Assembly: GCA_963691705.1 (NCBI GenBank)
Contig: OY829542.1
Coordinates: forward strand, 60,598,427 to 60,662,426
From: Viola odorata
Lineage: Eukaryota; Streptophyta; Magnoliopsida; Malpighiales; Violaceae
Direction of reading: 5' to 3'
Length of the DNA: 64,000 nucleotides
Shown piece by piece: positions 1 to 10,977 of this stretch. The notes beneath the pieces are model-generated. The model saw only the letters and a program-made list of their open reading frames with translations. It had not been told where the DNA came from and made no database searches. Within the stretch, counting starts at the first letter, position 1, and each line of letters opens with the position of its first letter. Position numbers and translations under genes: made by a program.

Positions 1-3000
1 GAAAGAGGCAGCAAAGTTAGCTATAGAGCAAGCTCCACCAGTAATTCAAGAAGTTCTCGTTGTGGACAACACGAAGCTAGAGCTACTAACAAATCATAAC
101 AACGAACTGGAGGTAACATCTTGCGTGCGCAATTCTTTCAACTATCACCTTACAAAAACTCATATCAAGTAATATAATATAACCACATTGACATTTTTGG
201 TTTTGAGTTATGTATTCATTGTAGCTCATGCATGCATATGATCATACTCATATATGATGACTCTTGTTTCTCACAAGAATTCTTATTTGCATCATGATTG
301 TAAAGGGTGAGCTACAAGAGTTGAAGAAAGGAATGGAAGATTTTCAAGACAAGTGTTGTGAACTTGAGAAAGAAAGCAAAGCACGACTTATGGAAGCAGA
401 AGAAGCTCAACTGAAGTCAACGCAACTTCAGGAGACCATAGAAAGGCAAGAACCTACCAGTTTGCTACATAACCATTTTTGAAGTACCTGGTGGAATTAA
501 ACTAACTCTCAAGTTTTATTTCTCAGGTTGGAATTGAACATGTCCAATCTTGAATCTGAGAATCAAGTTTTACGCCAGCAGGCTCTAGTTTCATCAACAA
601 ATGAGAATCTATCAGAAGAAATAAACACGTAAGAATCAGTTATTCAATAAGACACTTATTTCTGCCTCTTGGAGTACAATGGTACAAAATGGAAGCCTTC
701 CCCCCTCTATAGGCTATATGCATGCTTGTTTAGTTTTGGTTAAATCTGGAACAATTAATGTAGAACATTTGCATGATAATTGATGCACAGAAATAAACAA
801 AAGATAGGGCCTAAAGCATAGAGGCTGGAATACTGTATAAAGATATATAAACTGTAGGCAACCACAGCATCTTATAGAAATGCTTCTGAAAAAAACTGTC
901 CAAGAAAAGATTTAAACAGAAAAACTTCAATGCTTTTGTTGCAGTTAAATAGGGTCGAGTGACCTAAGTTTAGCAACATCTCAATTTACTATAACATTTC
1001 TGAACAAAGCGTGAAGGATTGAAATCCAACAAAAATGTAATTTACTCTCTTTTTTCAGGCTTAAGAAAAGGATTGGTGATCTGGAATCAGAGAATGAACA
1101 ACTCCACAAACGACCAGCCATCAAGGAGCAACTGGCTTCTGAAAGAATTACACCAAAACTTATGGTATGCTTGTTTATATTGCACTACCCCTTGTATCGA
1201 GTAATTTTGTAATTTGTAATAACCTCCTACATGATGCAGAACTTTGAGAATGGACATCAAACAGCAGAACACCATCAAGTGACAAAAGTACTGCTACATT
1301 CATATAATATACAGTTGTAGGAATAAGTAGATCCTGGCAATCAAATATTTACCAACTCTAATTGGGACTTTTGTTTTCAGCAGTCAGCGCCACCCATCTC
1401 CCTCTTAACAAAACAAAAATCCCTAACCGACAGGCAGCAGGTACCCTACTTGCAAAAAAAAAATCTTAAACTACACTTCTTTTAAACTATTCAGTCACTT
1501 AAAAGCAAATTGGCCAACTACTGTTTACTCTATTAACAGGAAAACCACGATGTACTGATCAAGTGTCTCATGAATGATAAGAGGTTCGACAAGACTAGAC
1601 CTGTTGCTGCCTGTGTTGTGTACAAAACACTTCTCCAATGGAGATCCTTTGAAGCAGAGAAGACAACCATTTTTGATAGGATTATTCACACAATTAGATC
1701 ATCAATAGAGGTAGCACGTTTGGACCAATGTGGTACTGCTAGATTCCGTTATTGTGATAGTAATATACCACATTATATTTTTTGAAGGGTCAAGACAACA
1801 TCTCCGATCTAGCATACTGGCTATCAACAACTTCTAACCTTTTGTATCTTCTCCAAAGTACCCTTAAGGCAAGCACCACACAAAATGCATCCTCACAGCA
1901 CAGCCGAACCTCCCCTGCTACCTTATTTGGTAGAATGGCTCAAGTAAGTTCTACTAAGAAAAATCCTTAATAAATATGATACCAAGTAAGGATTTACAGT
2001 TCCTGAATGTTCAACATCAGGGATACCGAGGAATTTCTAGTGGTTATAGCGGAATGGTGGGAAATACAGATGAGCGATCAAAAGTGGAAGCTAAGTATCC
2101 AGCACTACTATTTAAGCAACATCTAACTGCTTATGTTGAGAAAATATATGGGCTGATTCGGGACTCTGTGAAGAAAGAGATTAGTCCTTTTCTGAATTTG
2201 TGCATACAGGTAAGTAAGATGAATAAGCTTGACTTCATACAAGAAAAAACAACCATCAAAAGCAACATATAAACCATGTGATTGCCACAAACAGGCTCCA
2301 AGGTCGATGAGAGTTAGATCAATTAGAGGGTCATCAAGAAATATTCATTCAAATATTGTTGCGAAGCAGCAAGCATCAAACATTCACTGGCAGAGCATTG
2401 TCAACAAGCTAGATCATACCTTGGGCGTACTGACAGAGAACCATGTAAGTAAAATCCATTTTCTACAGGCTCTGGTCCACAATCTGGATTTCACAGCTAG
2501 AGTAGAAATTTTGCATTGTTTCTCAATTAACTTTCAGCAACCTGCAGGTCTCTCCTGTGTTCACAAGAAAAATCTTCTGTCAGGTTTTCTCATTTGTAAA
2601 TGTACAACTCTTTAACAGGTAAGAAAAGTATATCAATCGAAACCTGTGCATTAATTATCTACACACGAGTGAATGAGTTGTGTCTCACAACTAGTCCTGT
2701 TTCTGGCAGCTTATTGCTTCGACGAGAGTGCTGCTCCTTTAGCAACGGAGAATATGTAAAAGCTGGCCTGCAGGAATTGGAACATTGGTGTGTAAAAGCA
2801 TCAGAGCAGGTGAGCTAAAGTAACACCGCACCTCTATGCGACATGACAGCAGAAGGTTGGCAGATAATCTAATATGTCAAATTATAAACAGTTTGCAGGA
2901 TCAGCGTGGGATGAACTCCAACACATAAGGCAAGCAGTGGGATTTCTGGTAAGTCTAAACTGTTTCTCAATTTGATATCTAGACTGTAACACATAACAAG

Positions 3001-3685
3001 ACATAAATAAGTGGGTTTTCATGTATGCAGGTATTGCACCAAAAGGCTCAAAAATCTGTAGAAGAGATCACAAACGAATTGTGCCCGGTAAATGATCAGT
3101 AACATAAAATTAGAGATGAGGTTTGTGAGTTAGGGCAATGTCATAACAAGTGTTAGTGTAATTACTATTGTGCATCAGGTATTGAGTATCCCACAAATAT
3201 ATCGAATCGGAACAATGTTCTTGGATGATAAGTATGCAGCGCAGGGATTATCACCAGACGTAAGTTATCATCTTTTACATAAAACCCATCACCCATTGTG
3301 CAATTTTAGATTGGGTAAGTGCAGGAATGGTGGCCTTATCTCATATAATGTTCGGTGTAGGTGATTGGAAAGATGAGAACACTGATGGCAGAAGATTCCA
3401 TGAACATGCCCATCAATAATACATTCTTGCTTGATGTGGATTCAAGGTAAAGTTTTCAGTTTTTTCTTGTTGATTTTCCATCGCCTAACAATGGTAATGG
3501 TAAATACTAGCAAAGATTTAAATTTCAAAATTTGATGAACCCATTTCAGTATACCTTTCTCAATGGAGGAGATGTTCCGGTCCTTCACCGCAAATCCAAT
3601 CAGCCTGTCTGACCTTGATCCTCCTCATCTACTACGTCAGAGATCCGATTTTCAGTTCCTATTGCAGGCAACAGAGACAGATTGA
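1..3685 (+). CDS. Class XI myosin heavy chain, C-terminal part (17 exons, 5' end outside window)
   Basis: Actin-based organelle motor; only the tail is present. Exons read: 2-112, 306-445, 527-628, 1059-1164, 1240-1278, 1381-1440, 1540-1710, 1788-1943, 2021-2209, 2295-2444, 2548-2618, 2710-2809, 2892-2948, 3031-3087, 3179-3259, 3361-3446, 3550-3685. They join in frame to 603 residues plus TGA at 3683. The first exons encode a heptad-rich coiled coil (including [12 protein letters not shown]). From exon 7 onward comes the globular cargo-binding dilute (DIL) domain, with family motifs such as [37 protein letters not shown] and [15 protein letters not shown]. The tail closes with the class XI stretch [10 protein letters not shown]. 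Intron phases are consistent throughout. One intron (446-526) is GC-AG. The XI subclass is not assigned. Function as vesicle/organelle transporter is family knowledge. Confidence 0.95.
446..526 (+). other. Non-canonical GC-AG intron of the myosin XI gene
   Basis: The exon before reads ...ETIE plus AG, then GCAAGA; the next exon starts after TTTCTCAG at 527. Joining 445 to 527 restores the coiled-coil reading frame (ETIERLELN). No nearby GT donor keeps the frame open. AG|GCAAGA matches the known GC-AG donor consensus. Confidence 0.85.
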
Positions 3686-4471
3686 GTTTTGAACCCCTTT
3701 TTTCTTTTTTTTTGCTTCGTTTTTTATTTTGGGTTTAGGGTTTTGGCTTGAATTATTCATTGCTCGGAGGTGTAAAGGTGATTCATTTGTTTTTCCATTC
3801 AATCAAACACATTTTTGCATTGTTTCAGTTCGTTAGGAATAGGGGAAATTCATTCATTCTTTTCATTTTCCAGTTTGATTAGAGGACTTCTGTCAGTGTA
3901 TATTATTTGGATTTTTGTGAATTTAATATTTATTTACATGATTGAATATATACTAGAAATAATATATATATTATAAAAAATGAATATGTCAAACTGTTTT
4001 CATCATTAAAAACTCACTTTTTTGTTTTTGATGAGGACAAAACTCATACCTTTTCTTCTATTGATGAAGACAAAAATTCAGCCGTGTAGTAACAAGTGTA
4101 CAAGTTCTGGTTTTGATTTTAGCTCTCCATCCTACAAGGAGAGATCATGAAGTGGACCAGTATACTCATCTAGTAGATTGATAGGAATACAGTACTGTTA
4201 TTTTCTCTTCCAATTAATACTAATTTTCGTAATAATCTATTTCTACCAATTGGTATTATTACCGACGACACAAATATTAATAGAGTCTCGAATTTAGAAT
4301 CAAATCTCCATTTATTAAAAAAATAAAAAATAAAAATGTGTGATTGGTATGGAATGGTTCTAGTAAAATATCTATAAAAAAAGTGTTAATTTCCTGAAAA
4401 GAATGTTTTCAACTATATAGCACTAGTAGGAATTTAGCACTAGCATATTGTGGTTGACTATTACTGTGTCG
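3686..4471 (+). other. Myosin 3' UTR and AT-rich intergenic sequence
   Basis: T-rich sequence follows the stop codon, then AT-rich DNA. I see no open coding sequence, RNA gene or clear element before the MITE at 4472. Confidence 0.6.
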
Positions 4472-4711
4472 TACTTCCTCCGGTTTTTATTAAATGTCTC
4501 TTATTATTTGGGCACGCAAATTAAAGAGGCCGGATGATTCACTATTTGATCCTAAAAAATTTTGTACTTTTTTTCGAGCTTACGTTAAGGATTAAAGTAC
4601 GTTCGAGAAAAAATTCGGGGCAAAATTATCTCAAATAGTGAGTCATCCGGTTTCCTTAATATGCGTGCCCAAATAGTAAGAGTCATTTAAAAACAAACCG
4701 GAGGGAGTAGT
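4472..4711. mobile_element. Stowaway-type MITE (Tc1/mariner, foldback)
   Basis: The left end TACTTCCTCCGGTTTTTA and the right end CAAACCGGAGGGAGTA form terminal inverted repeats of the CTCCCTCCGG type, flanked by TA. The inverted similarity runs far inward (GGGCACGCA near the left, TGCGTGCCC near the right; GATTCACTATTTGA against CAAATAGTGAGTC), so the 240-bp element would fold into a long hairpin. It carries no coding capacity. Confidence 0.85.
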
Positions 4712-5608
4712 TAATTTATCACTTATATGAACGAAAAAAATGAGTAATATATTCCCTATGAACTTGAAAAAATGTCGTTTTACTATTGAATATTATTGTA
4801 CACTTTACTTAATTTGACTTTTTGGTATTTATTTTACTGAACGTTACTATTTTAAAAAAACATTCTTTCAATACCGAAAGGAAAGGAGTATAATTTTTTA
4901 ATTTTTTCTGGCCATCCACGTAAAAAAAAAAAAGTATCCCATCACACAGGGCAGCTAAAAAAAAGAAAAAGAATCTTCTTTTTTTTATAAAAAAAAATTC
5001 ACAATTCTTTTTACATACATGTGGTGTGCAATCCACATCGGAAGGATCCCATGTATTAATGGATATTGGATGGGAGTATCGGCAACTCTTTTAAATCGAC
5101 CAATGAACTGCTTTAAATTGATAGGTTTAAATTTTATAATTTATAAAAAAAATAAAAATTATAATTAAAAAAAACCAACTATTTTTTTTAGAAATATAAA
5201 TAAAAAAACTATTTAGAAAGACTAATTGAAAAATGAGGGAGTGTATTATTATCCTTTTGTCATTTTTTTTTAAAGCAGAGAGAGAGAGAGAGAGTCGGCA
5301 GCTTGTGTTGGATTGTAGTGGAGAGAACACATTTGTCTGCAATATCATTTCCTTACTTAGTAGGGCAGGGGAGGGGAGAGGGAGAGGAAGAGGGGGGTGC
5401 GCAGGATAAGCGATGAGGCACACCATCCATTGTCAGTGTCACAACAAAAACATTAAAAAAAAAGTCTTGTCTTTTACTTTCCTCTCCGCTTATAATTATA
5501 CTTTGATCTAACCTCTTTTCTGGTGTTTTACTAGTGTTTGTTCTGCTTCAATCCCCACATAAAAAACAAGAGTCTCAATCTTTCCCCTTTTCTCCTTGTT
5601 TTGCGTTC
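4712..5608. other. Upstream region of the neprosin gene
   Basis: AT-rich and homopolymer-rich sequence with a GA-repeat (about 5277-5294) and a GGGGAGAGGGAGAGG purine tract (about 5369-5395). Probably holds the promoter and 5' UTR of the gene at 5609. I see no unambiguous TATA box and no other gene. Confidence 0.4.
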
Positions 5609-8288
5609 ATGGCTGCTCTTTTTCAGATGTTGCTGGTAATGGTGACCGTGCTTTTCTTGATTCCCACCGCAGCTTTTGGCAGGAGCAGCTCTTTTTCTCC
5701 TGAGCAGCAACAGCAGAAGCAGAAGCTGGATGCTCGCAATCACTTGAACCGCCTTAACAAGCATCCTGTTAAATCCATAAAGGTTCTCTCTTTTCTCCTT
5801 TCTCATTATTGGGTTCTCATTGCTTTCCTCTCTTTTCTTTTCTTTTCTTTTCTTTTCTTGAAAATCAAAAAAACAAAAAAGAAAAAGAATTAGAAAGATG
5901 GTATTTTTTCTTTTTTTTCAAGAACAGAGCCCAGATGGTGATATAATTGACTGTGTTCGTTTTACCCATCAACCTGCATTTGACCATCCTTTGCTCAAGA
6001 ACCATACAATTCAGGTCAGACAAATTTACAGTACTCTCTAATTTCCATTCTGATCTGCTCAATTTCTTGTTTTATTTATTTATGGGAAGCAATGATGCAA
6101 CTGAAACAAAACAAAAACAAAAAATGGTGGACAGATGAGGCCAAGTTTTTACCCAGAAGGGGTGAATCCTTTAAGGGAGAGTAAGGTCATTTCATCAAAG
6201 GGTAAGAATAAGAAGAGGAAGAATAGAAGGAGGTCAAAACCAAAAAGACCAATTTCCCAGTTGTGGCATTTGAATGGAAGATGCCCAAAAGGGACAATTC
6301 CAATCAGAAGGACTACAGAAGAGGATGTCCTAAGAGCAAGCTCTGTTGAAAATTATGGCAAGAAGTCTCATCCTCCATTCACCAAAAAGCCTCAAACTTT
6401 ACTCACCTCTGCACAGCCTGACCTCATTACTCAAAGTGGCCATCAGGTGATTATTCCCACTCTCGTCGTTTTCGACGCTTTGAGTGTTCCGGACATCGGA
6501 CAGAATTTTAGTGACTGCGAAAAGAAGAAAAAAACTTTTAAGCGATTGAAAACATCATGCAATGGTTAAAAAAAACTCGCATTCTTATCATAAACAAACT
6601 CTTAAATTGGTTTAACTTTTGGATTGTGTGTGTTGTGCATATATGCTATATACATACAGCATGCAATTGTGTATGTGGAAGGGGAATACTATGGAGCTAA
6701 GGCTACCATAAATGTTTGGGCACCCAAAACACAACAGCCCAATGAATTCAGCTTGTCACAAATCTGGATCTTGGGAGGAATTTTTGGTCAAGATCTTAAT
6801 AGCATTGAAGCTGGTTGGCAGGTAAATACCAAAGCAATCATTTTTTGTTTTTTGTTTTAATGTCATGTATTTTAATATTTACCTACTTGTGTCTGTTTTT
6901 GTTGATTATATATATATAAAAACAGGTCAGCCCAGATCTTTATGGAGACAACAGAACCAGACTCTTCACATATTGGACTGTAAGTACTGTCCATATTCAC
7001 CTTTTTCTGCTCTTATTTCTCCACCATTTCTCCATCTTATTAGCAAAAAGTGAAAAACCACTCGAAATTATACACTGCAATCTGCATCAGTTATAATCTT
7101 CCGATCATTTTGTGAAACATTGTTGTTGCAGAGTGATGCATACCAAGCCACGGGTTGCTACAATCTCCTCTGTACAGGCTTCATTCAAACTAACAATGAA
7201 ATAGCAATGGGTGCCACCATCTATCCTGTTTCTGGCTATGGTGGGCCCCAATATGACATCAACCTGCTCATCTGGAAGGTAAATAACAAAACCCCAATCA
7301 TTTCACTCCAGAAATGTCATTTTTTATTATTTTTATTAGAATAAACTTTCATTTTATTCCCCTTTACATTGTTTCTTCCACCACTAATTGCGTATTAAAT
7401 GCATATATCATTCTACATTATCCCCCCACTAACAACAACAGTAGATTATTGAATAAACATAGTCAGTCATATGCAAGGAATCTATGTGATTGATACATGT
7501 GTATTACTGCTCTCTTGTAGCTTTTTCTGGTAGTAAAATATTAATTTTCAAAATCCACGTCAGAATTGGATAAACATAGAATAAATATAATATGCAAAAT
7601 AATAATAAAGGTGGTCTTAAAAAGAACAACTTTTAAATTCCAAAATGCTCATCACTTTTATATTATTTAGATGAAAAGTTGTTTATTATTTTCAGTGGAA
7701 AATATGCTTTAATAATTATTTCCTGCATGTAAAAGACGACATATGGATGCATTATTGAGCTCTGTAGCATTCTCTGTTAGCTCTCATGTGCATGTTTGTT
7801 CATGGTTGGTAGGCGACAAGTACTTTAATGAGCTTTGTTTAGAAATTATAAACTGTAACTGTAACATCAATCAATCAATCAAAATATATAATATGAATGT
7901 GGTGTGGTAGGACCCAAATGAAGGGAACTGGTGGATTCAATTTGGGAATAAGTACGTGGTAGGATACTGGCCAGCCTTCCTCTTCTCATACCTTGTTGAC
8001 AGTGCTTCAATGATTGAGTGGGGAGGTGAGGTTGTGAACTCAGAATCAGATGGAGAGCACACCACAACTCAGATGGGCAGTGGCCATTTCCCCGAAGAAG
8101 GTTTCGGAAAATCTGGTTACTTCAAGAACATTCAAGTGGTTGACGGCACCAATAAACTCAGAGATCCTAAAGGTCTTGCCGTTTACACCGAGCAATCCAG
8201 CTGCTACGATGCCCGCTACGGCAAGACTGGTGATTGGGGCACCTATTTCTACTATGGTGGCCCTGGTAGAAACCCCAACTGCCCATGA
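5609..8288 (+). CDS. Neprosin-family secreted protein (peptidase G3 / DUF239 type), 7 exons
   Basis: Exons 5609-5782, 5928-6014, 6135-6446, 6660-6821, 6926-6979, 7132-7278 and 7911-8288 all join in phase 0 to a 437-residue protein ending in TGA. The ATG at 5609 starts a hydrophobic signal peptide ([19 protein letters not shown]); an upstream in-frame ATG at 5534 would bury it, so 5609 is preferred. Residues about 60-170 form the neprosin activation region (family motifs [33 protein letters not shown]). The C-terminal half is the neprosin domain, starting [15 protein letters not shown] and including QIWILGG, GCYNLLC and a final CYDARYG segment. A basic [17 protein letters not shown] stretch near residues 100-115 is unusual and could be a processing region (inference). 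Neprosins studied in pitcher plants are glutamic endopeptidases; most plant paralogues are uncharacterised, so activity here is not proven. Confidence 0.93.
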
Positions 8289-8808
8289 TCATTTCATAAT
8301 TTAAATCATTCATTCTTCAACAAAAAGAAGAGCTAGCTATAGATCATCAAGATTAACTATTCCAGTTCGTCGCATCATCATCGATCAATCGATTCTTGCA
8401 GTCACATATGCATGTGGAATATTATTTCTCATTCTTTCCTCCTCGTATATCAGTGCTTACAAGTTTTTGACTCCTGATCATGTAAATCTTAGAACATAAA
8501 AGAGGGTGGGTGATTAGTTTCTAAGCTCAAAAAACTAGTCACCTCCCTAGCTAGTTGTTAAGCTAAGCATCTCTCTTATGTATATGTACTAGTAACTAGC
8601 TTGCTTGTTTTCTTATCCTGTAGTATCAGAAAAATGTGTGGATTTAAATTTAAGCCGTATCTGTGTTTACAAACTTTTCTGTGTTTTGGCTCTCAAGTTT
8701 CTGCTAACAGGAAAAAAGTAGCTACCTTTAGGCATTCAATATCAGGAAGTTGGCCTTCTAATCCAGAGAAAAACAAGGTCGACGAGATCACAAAAAACAG
8801 GCATGCCA
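8289..8808. other. Neprosin 3' UTR and tail-to-tail gap to the hexosaminidase remnant
   Basis: AT-rich sequence without a coding signal. The neprosin gene (+) and the beta-hexosaminidase remnant (-) converge here, so both 3' UTRs probably lie in this interval. Confidence 0.5.
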
Positions 8809-9620
8809 CTAAACAAAGGGGTGTACCGTGTTGCACATGCCTGGATTCCTGATGCACCAAAGTGGCTGGAGTGCTTCAGCTCTAATCCCTCTGCCCACCA
8901 TTCTGTATCTCCACTCATTTAGACGATCCGTTACCTCTCCGTACCTCTTCTTTCCTGTTTCATCGCGATTCCCTGACCATAAACTCTCTGCCATTGCCGA
9001 AGCTCTTGGCCAGATCCTTGCATCTAATACTGCTGGGTCTGCTTGTTCGGACCATAGGGCCACTTCACCACCCAGCACCAAGTTGGCCTCCTCCTCGCTC
9101 AACCCAAATGTTATGTCGTAATTATAAATCTTTTGCCATGTTTTGAACGGTCCACACCATGATCCACCATTGCTAGTGTCCACAGTTTTCGGTGACTGGT
9201 CATATTGGCTGTCATTCCCAAGAAAGTTACAATGACCACAATCTAGATAATAGAATTCTGCGGATGACACAATTACTCTATAACCAGAGGAAACAATCAG
9301 CTTTGTATTGTTGGAACCATTGTTCCATGTTTGTAGGATGGTATGCTCAGGTGGAAGAAGGGCAGAACTCACGTTGATATTGGACAACAAAATATCTTCC
9401 CAGTAAACCACTGTGCGGTTGAGGGAAGAAAAGTAAGGGAAGGTGGTGTTGACAAAGATCTCAAGTAGCTGACTGAGGGTTCCATTGTTAGATAGGAAGT
9501 TCTGAATGCTTGGGTCAGCTTTCCAACAGCCTGGGATGATTTCATCGCCTCCAGCATGGAAAAATTGTTCAGGGAACAAGGTTAGTACATCAGCAATGAC
9601 GTTTTTGACAACTTGGTAGG
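8809..9620 (-). pseudogene. HEXO2: Beta-hexosaminidase (HEXO2-like), C-terminal fragment
   Basis: Open on the minus strand from the transposon border at 9620 to the stop at 8809-8811, about 270 residues. It contains the GH20 catalytic signature [14 protein letters not shown] (the Asp-Glu pair of the active site), then [50 protein letters not shown] and the C-terminus PGMCNTVH, all typical of plant vacuolar/apoplastic GH20 hexosaminidases that trim terminal N-acetylglucosamine. The reading frame is clean. It has no start of its own: the upstream part is separated by 17 kb of retrotransposon and the middle of the barrel is missing. See the N-terminal fragment at 26676-27141. Confidence 0.9.
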
Positions 9621-10005
9621 TGATGCGAACACACGCATCAAGGTGCCGTTACCACCAGCCGATCCGTTCCAAGAGTTAATCTCTTCAATCTCCGCCCCTT
9701 GTTCAAGTTGGTTGAACCTTGTTATTCTTGAGTCCGCAATACTTGAGTCTTATACAAGTAAATCTTGGAATTGCATTATTGTCTCGTTTATCTTAGTGTG
9801 ATTCTCACATTATTGAGTCTAGTCCTAAGAACCCGATTCAAGACCCTTGACTTGAAATCGATTAGGGCACTTAGCACAGGTTAGCTAGTGGTCTAAGCTC
9901 GTACTTGTCGAGTTATCTATCAGTTTCATCTATTCCGTAGGAAATCCATCTTTGAACAAAGATCACAGTTGGTGTTACGCATCCTAAGGAACCAGGATCG
10001 TATCA
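9621..10005 (+). repeat. 5' LTR of the gag-only element (internally deleted)
   Basis: 385 bp. It matches the start of the 3' LTR up to GAGTTAA and then jumps to sequence equal to 13256 onward. About 680 bp of U3, including the TATA box seen at 13196 in the 3' LTR, are absent. GAGTTAA is present at both deletion edges in the intact LTR, so a microhomology deletion is likely. I saw about two substitutions against the 3' LTR in the shared part. Confidence 0.9.
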
Positions 10006-10007
10006 GT

Positions 10008-10019
10008 TGGTAGCGGAGC
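10008..10019 (+). promoter_or_regulatory. Primer-binding site of the gag-only element
   Basis: TGGTAGCGGAGC lies 2 nt after the LTR end. It resembles but does not equal the usual initiator-Met PBS TGGTATCAGAGC. The Copia element at 28633 has almost the same site (TGGTAGCGGAAC). Confidence 0.7.
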
Positions 10020-10323
10020 TTAAGGCGTTCAAAGATTGGTAAGTATCGTTCTTTGTTTCAAGTTTTCATTGTTGAAATCGGTAAATCTTTCTACTCCATT
10101 CCAGAACCGATTTCCTTGCTGTACTTGGTTAGTATATGTGCAAATTCTGGTCAGTTGTCAAATTGTTTTAACATATCAGTTGGTATCCGAATTGGGTGAT
10201 ATTGGTGTCGTTAGAAAGCTATATCTGTGTAGATTCCGAATCAAAAAGGAATCGAGTGATTTGGACATCTGAAACGCAAGTTACAAGCATTCTACTAAAA
10301 CTGGATTTTGTGCGTTCAGGATT

Positions 10324-10355
<32 letters not shown>

Positions 10356-10977
10356 GATTCATTCCAGTGATTGGAAAATTGATTTGTGTTGTTTGTTGAC
10401 CGATCCCACATCTGTCAAAATTATTGGGATTGCATGTGCAAATATTTTATTGAGTGTACTTTTAGAATTGCACAAAAGTATTCTGAAAAGTAGAAGGCAA
10501 CCCATCCTTCCACTTTGTTTTGTCCCGCACCCACTATCTTTTCCCATAGGAATATTCTCTGTTTTTGTCTTCCACTTATTAAAGGCAAAACTTAGTTTAT
10601 TCTCTCACCCATGCACCAAATATACCAAAGATTGAGGATTACTTTTGTTTGAGTCGTTCGAGTCAAATAAAGCTTTTCTTTGATTCTTTAATATTGTCTT
10701 CCACTCCACTTGATATTTGTTTAATTGATTGATCTTACAATTATTCGAATAACAAGTATCACCGTTTTGTTTGAAGCTAGTTTTCTTTGAGAGTCTTCTT
10801 GGAAGCTTTTCTTTGGATTCTTGAGTCTTACTAACGCTTGAACATTGCAGGAGATTTTGTGTGATTTTGTGAGATTATTAGAGAGATCTAAACACGAGAG
10901 TAAACACGTGAGGGAGTGCTAGGTTTAGTACAATTTTATGTTGTTTGCTAGTGTTGTGAAATTACAGGAATTACAGA
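10020..10977 (+). other. Leader of the gag-only element
   Basis: About 960 bp between the PBS and the gag start, with an A-run at 10327-10347. No convincing coding sequence is visible; probably an untranslated leader with packaging signals (inference). Confidence 0.5.

Noticed and set aside
5277..5400. Regulatory GA element or CRISPR-like array
   Set aside because: Simple GA repeats and a purine tract only; no spaced repeats, and CRISPR is not expected in a plant nuclear genome.
8050..8304. Separate open frame overlapping the last neprosin exon
   Set aside because: It is an alternative frame of a clearly conserved coding exon and has no motif of its own.
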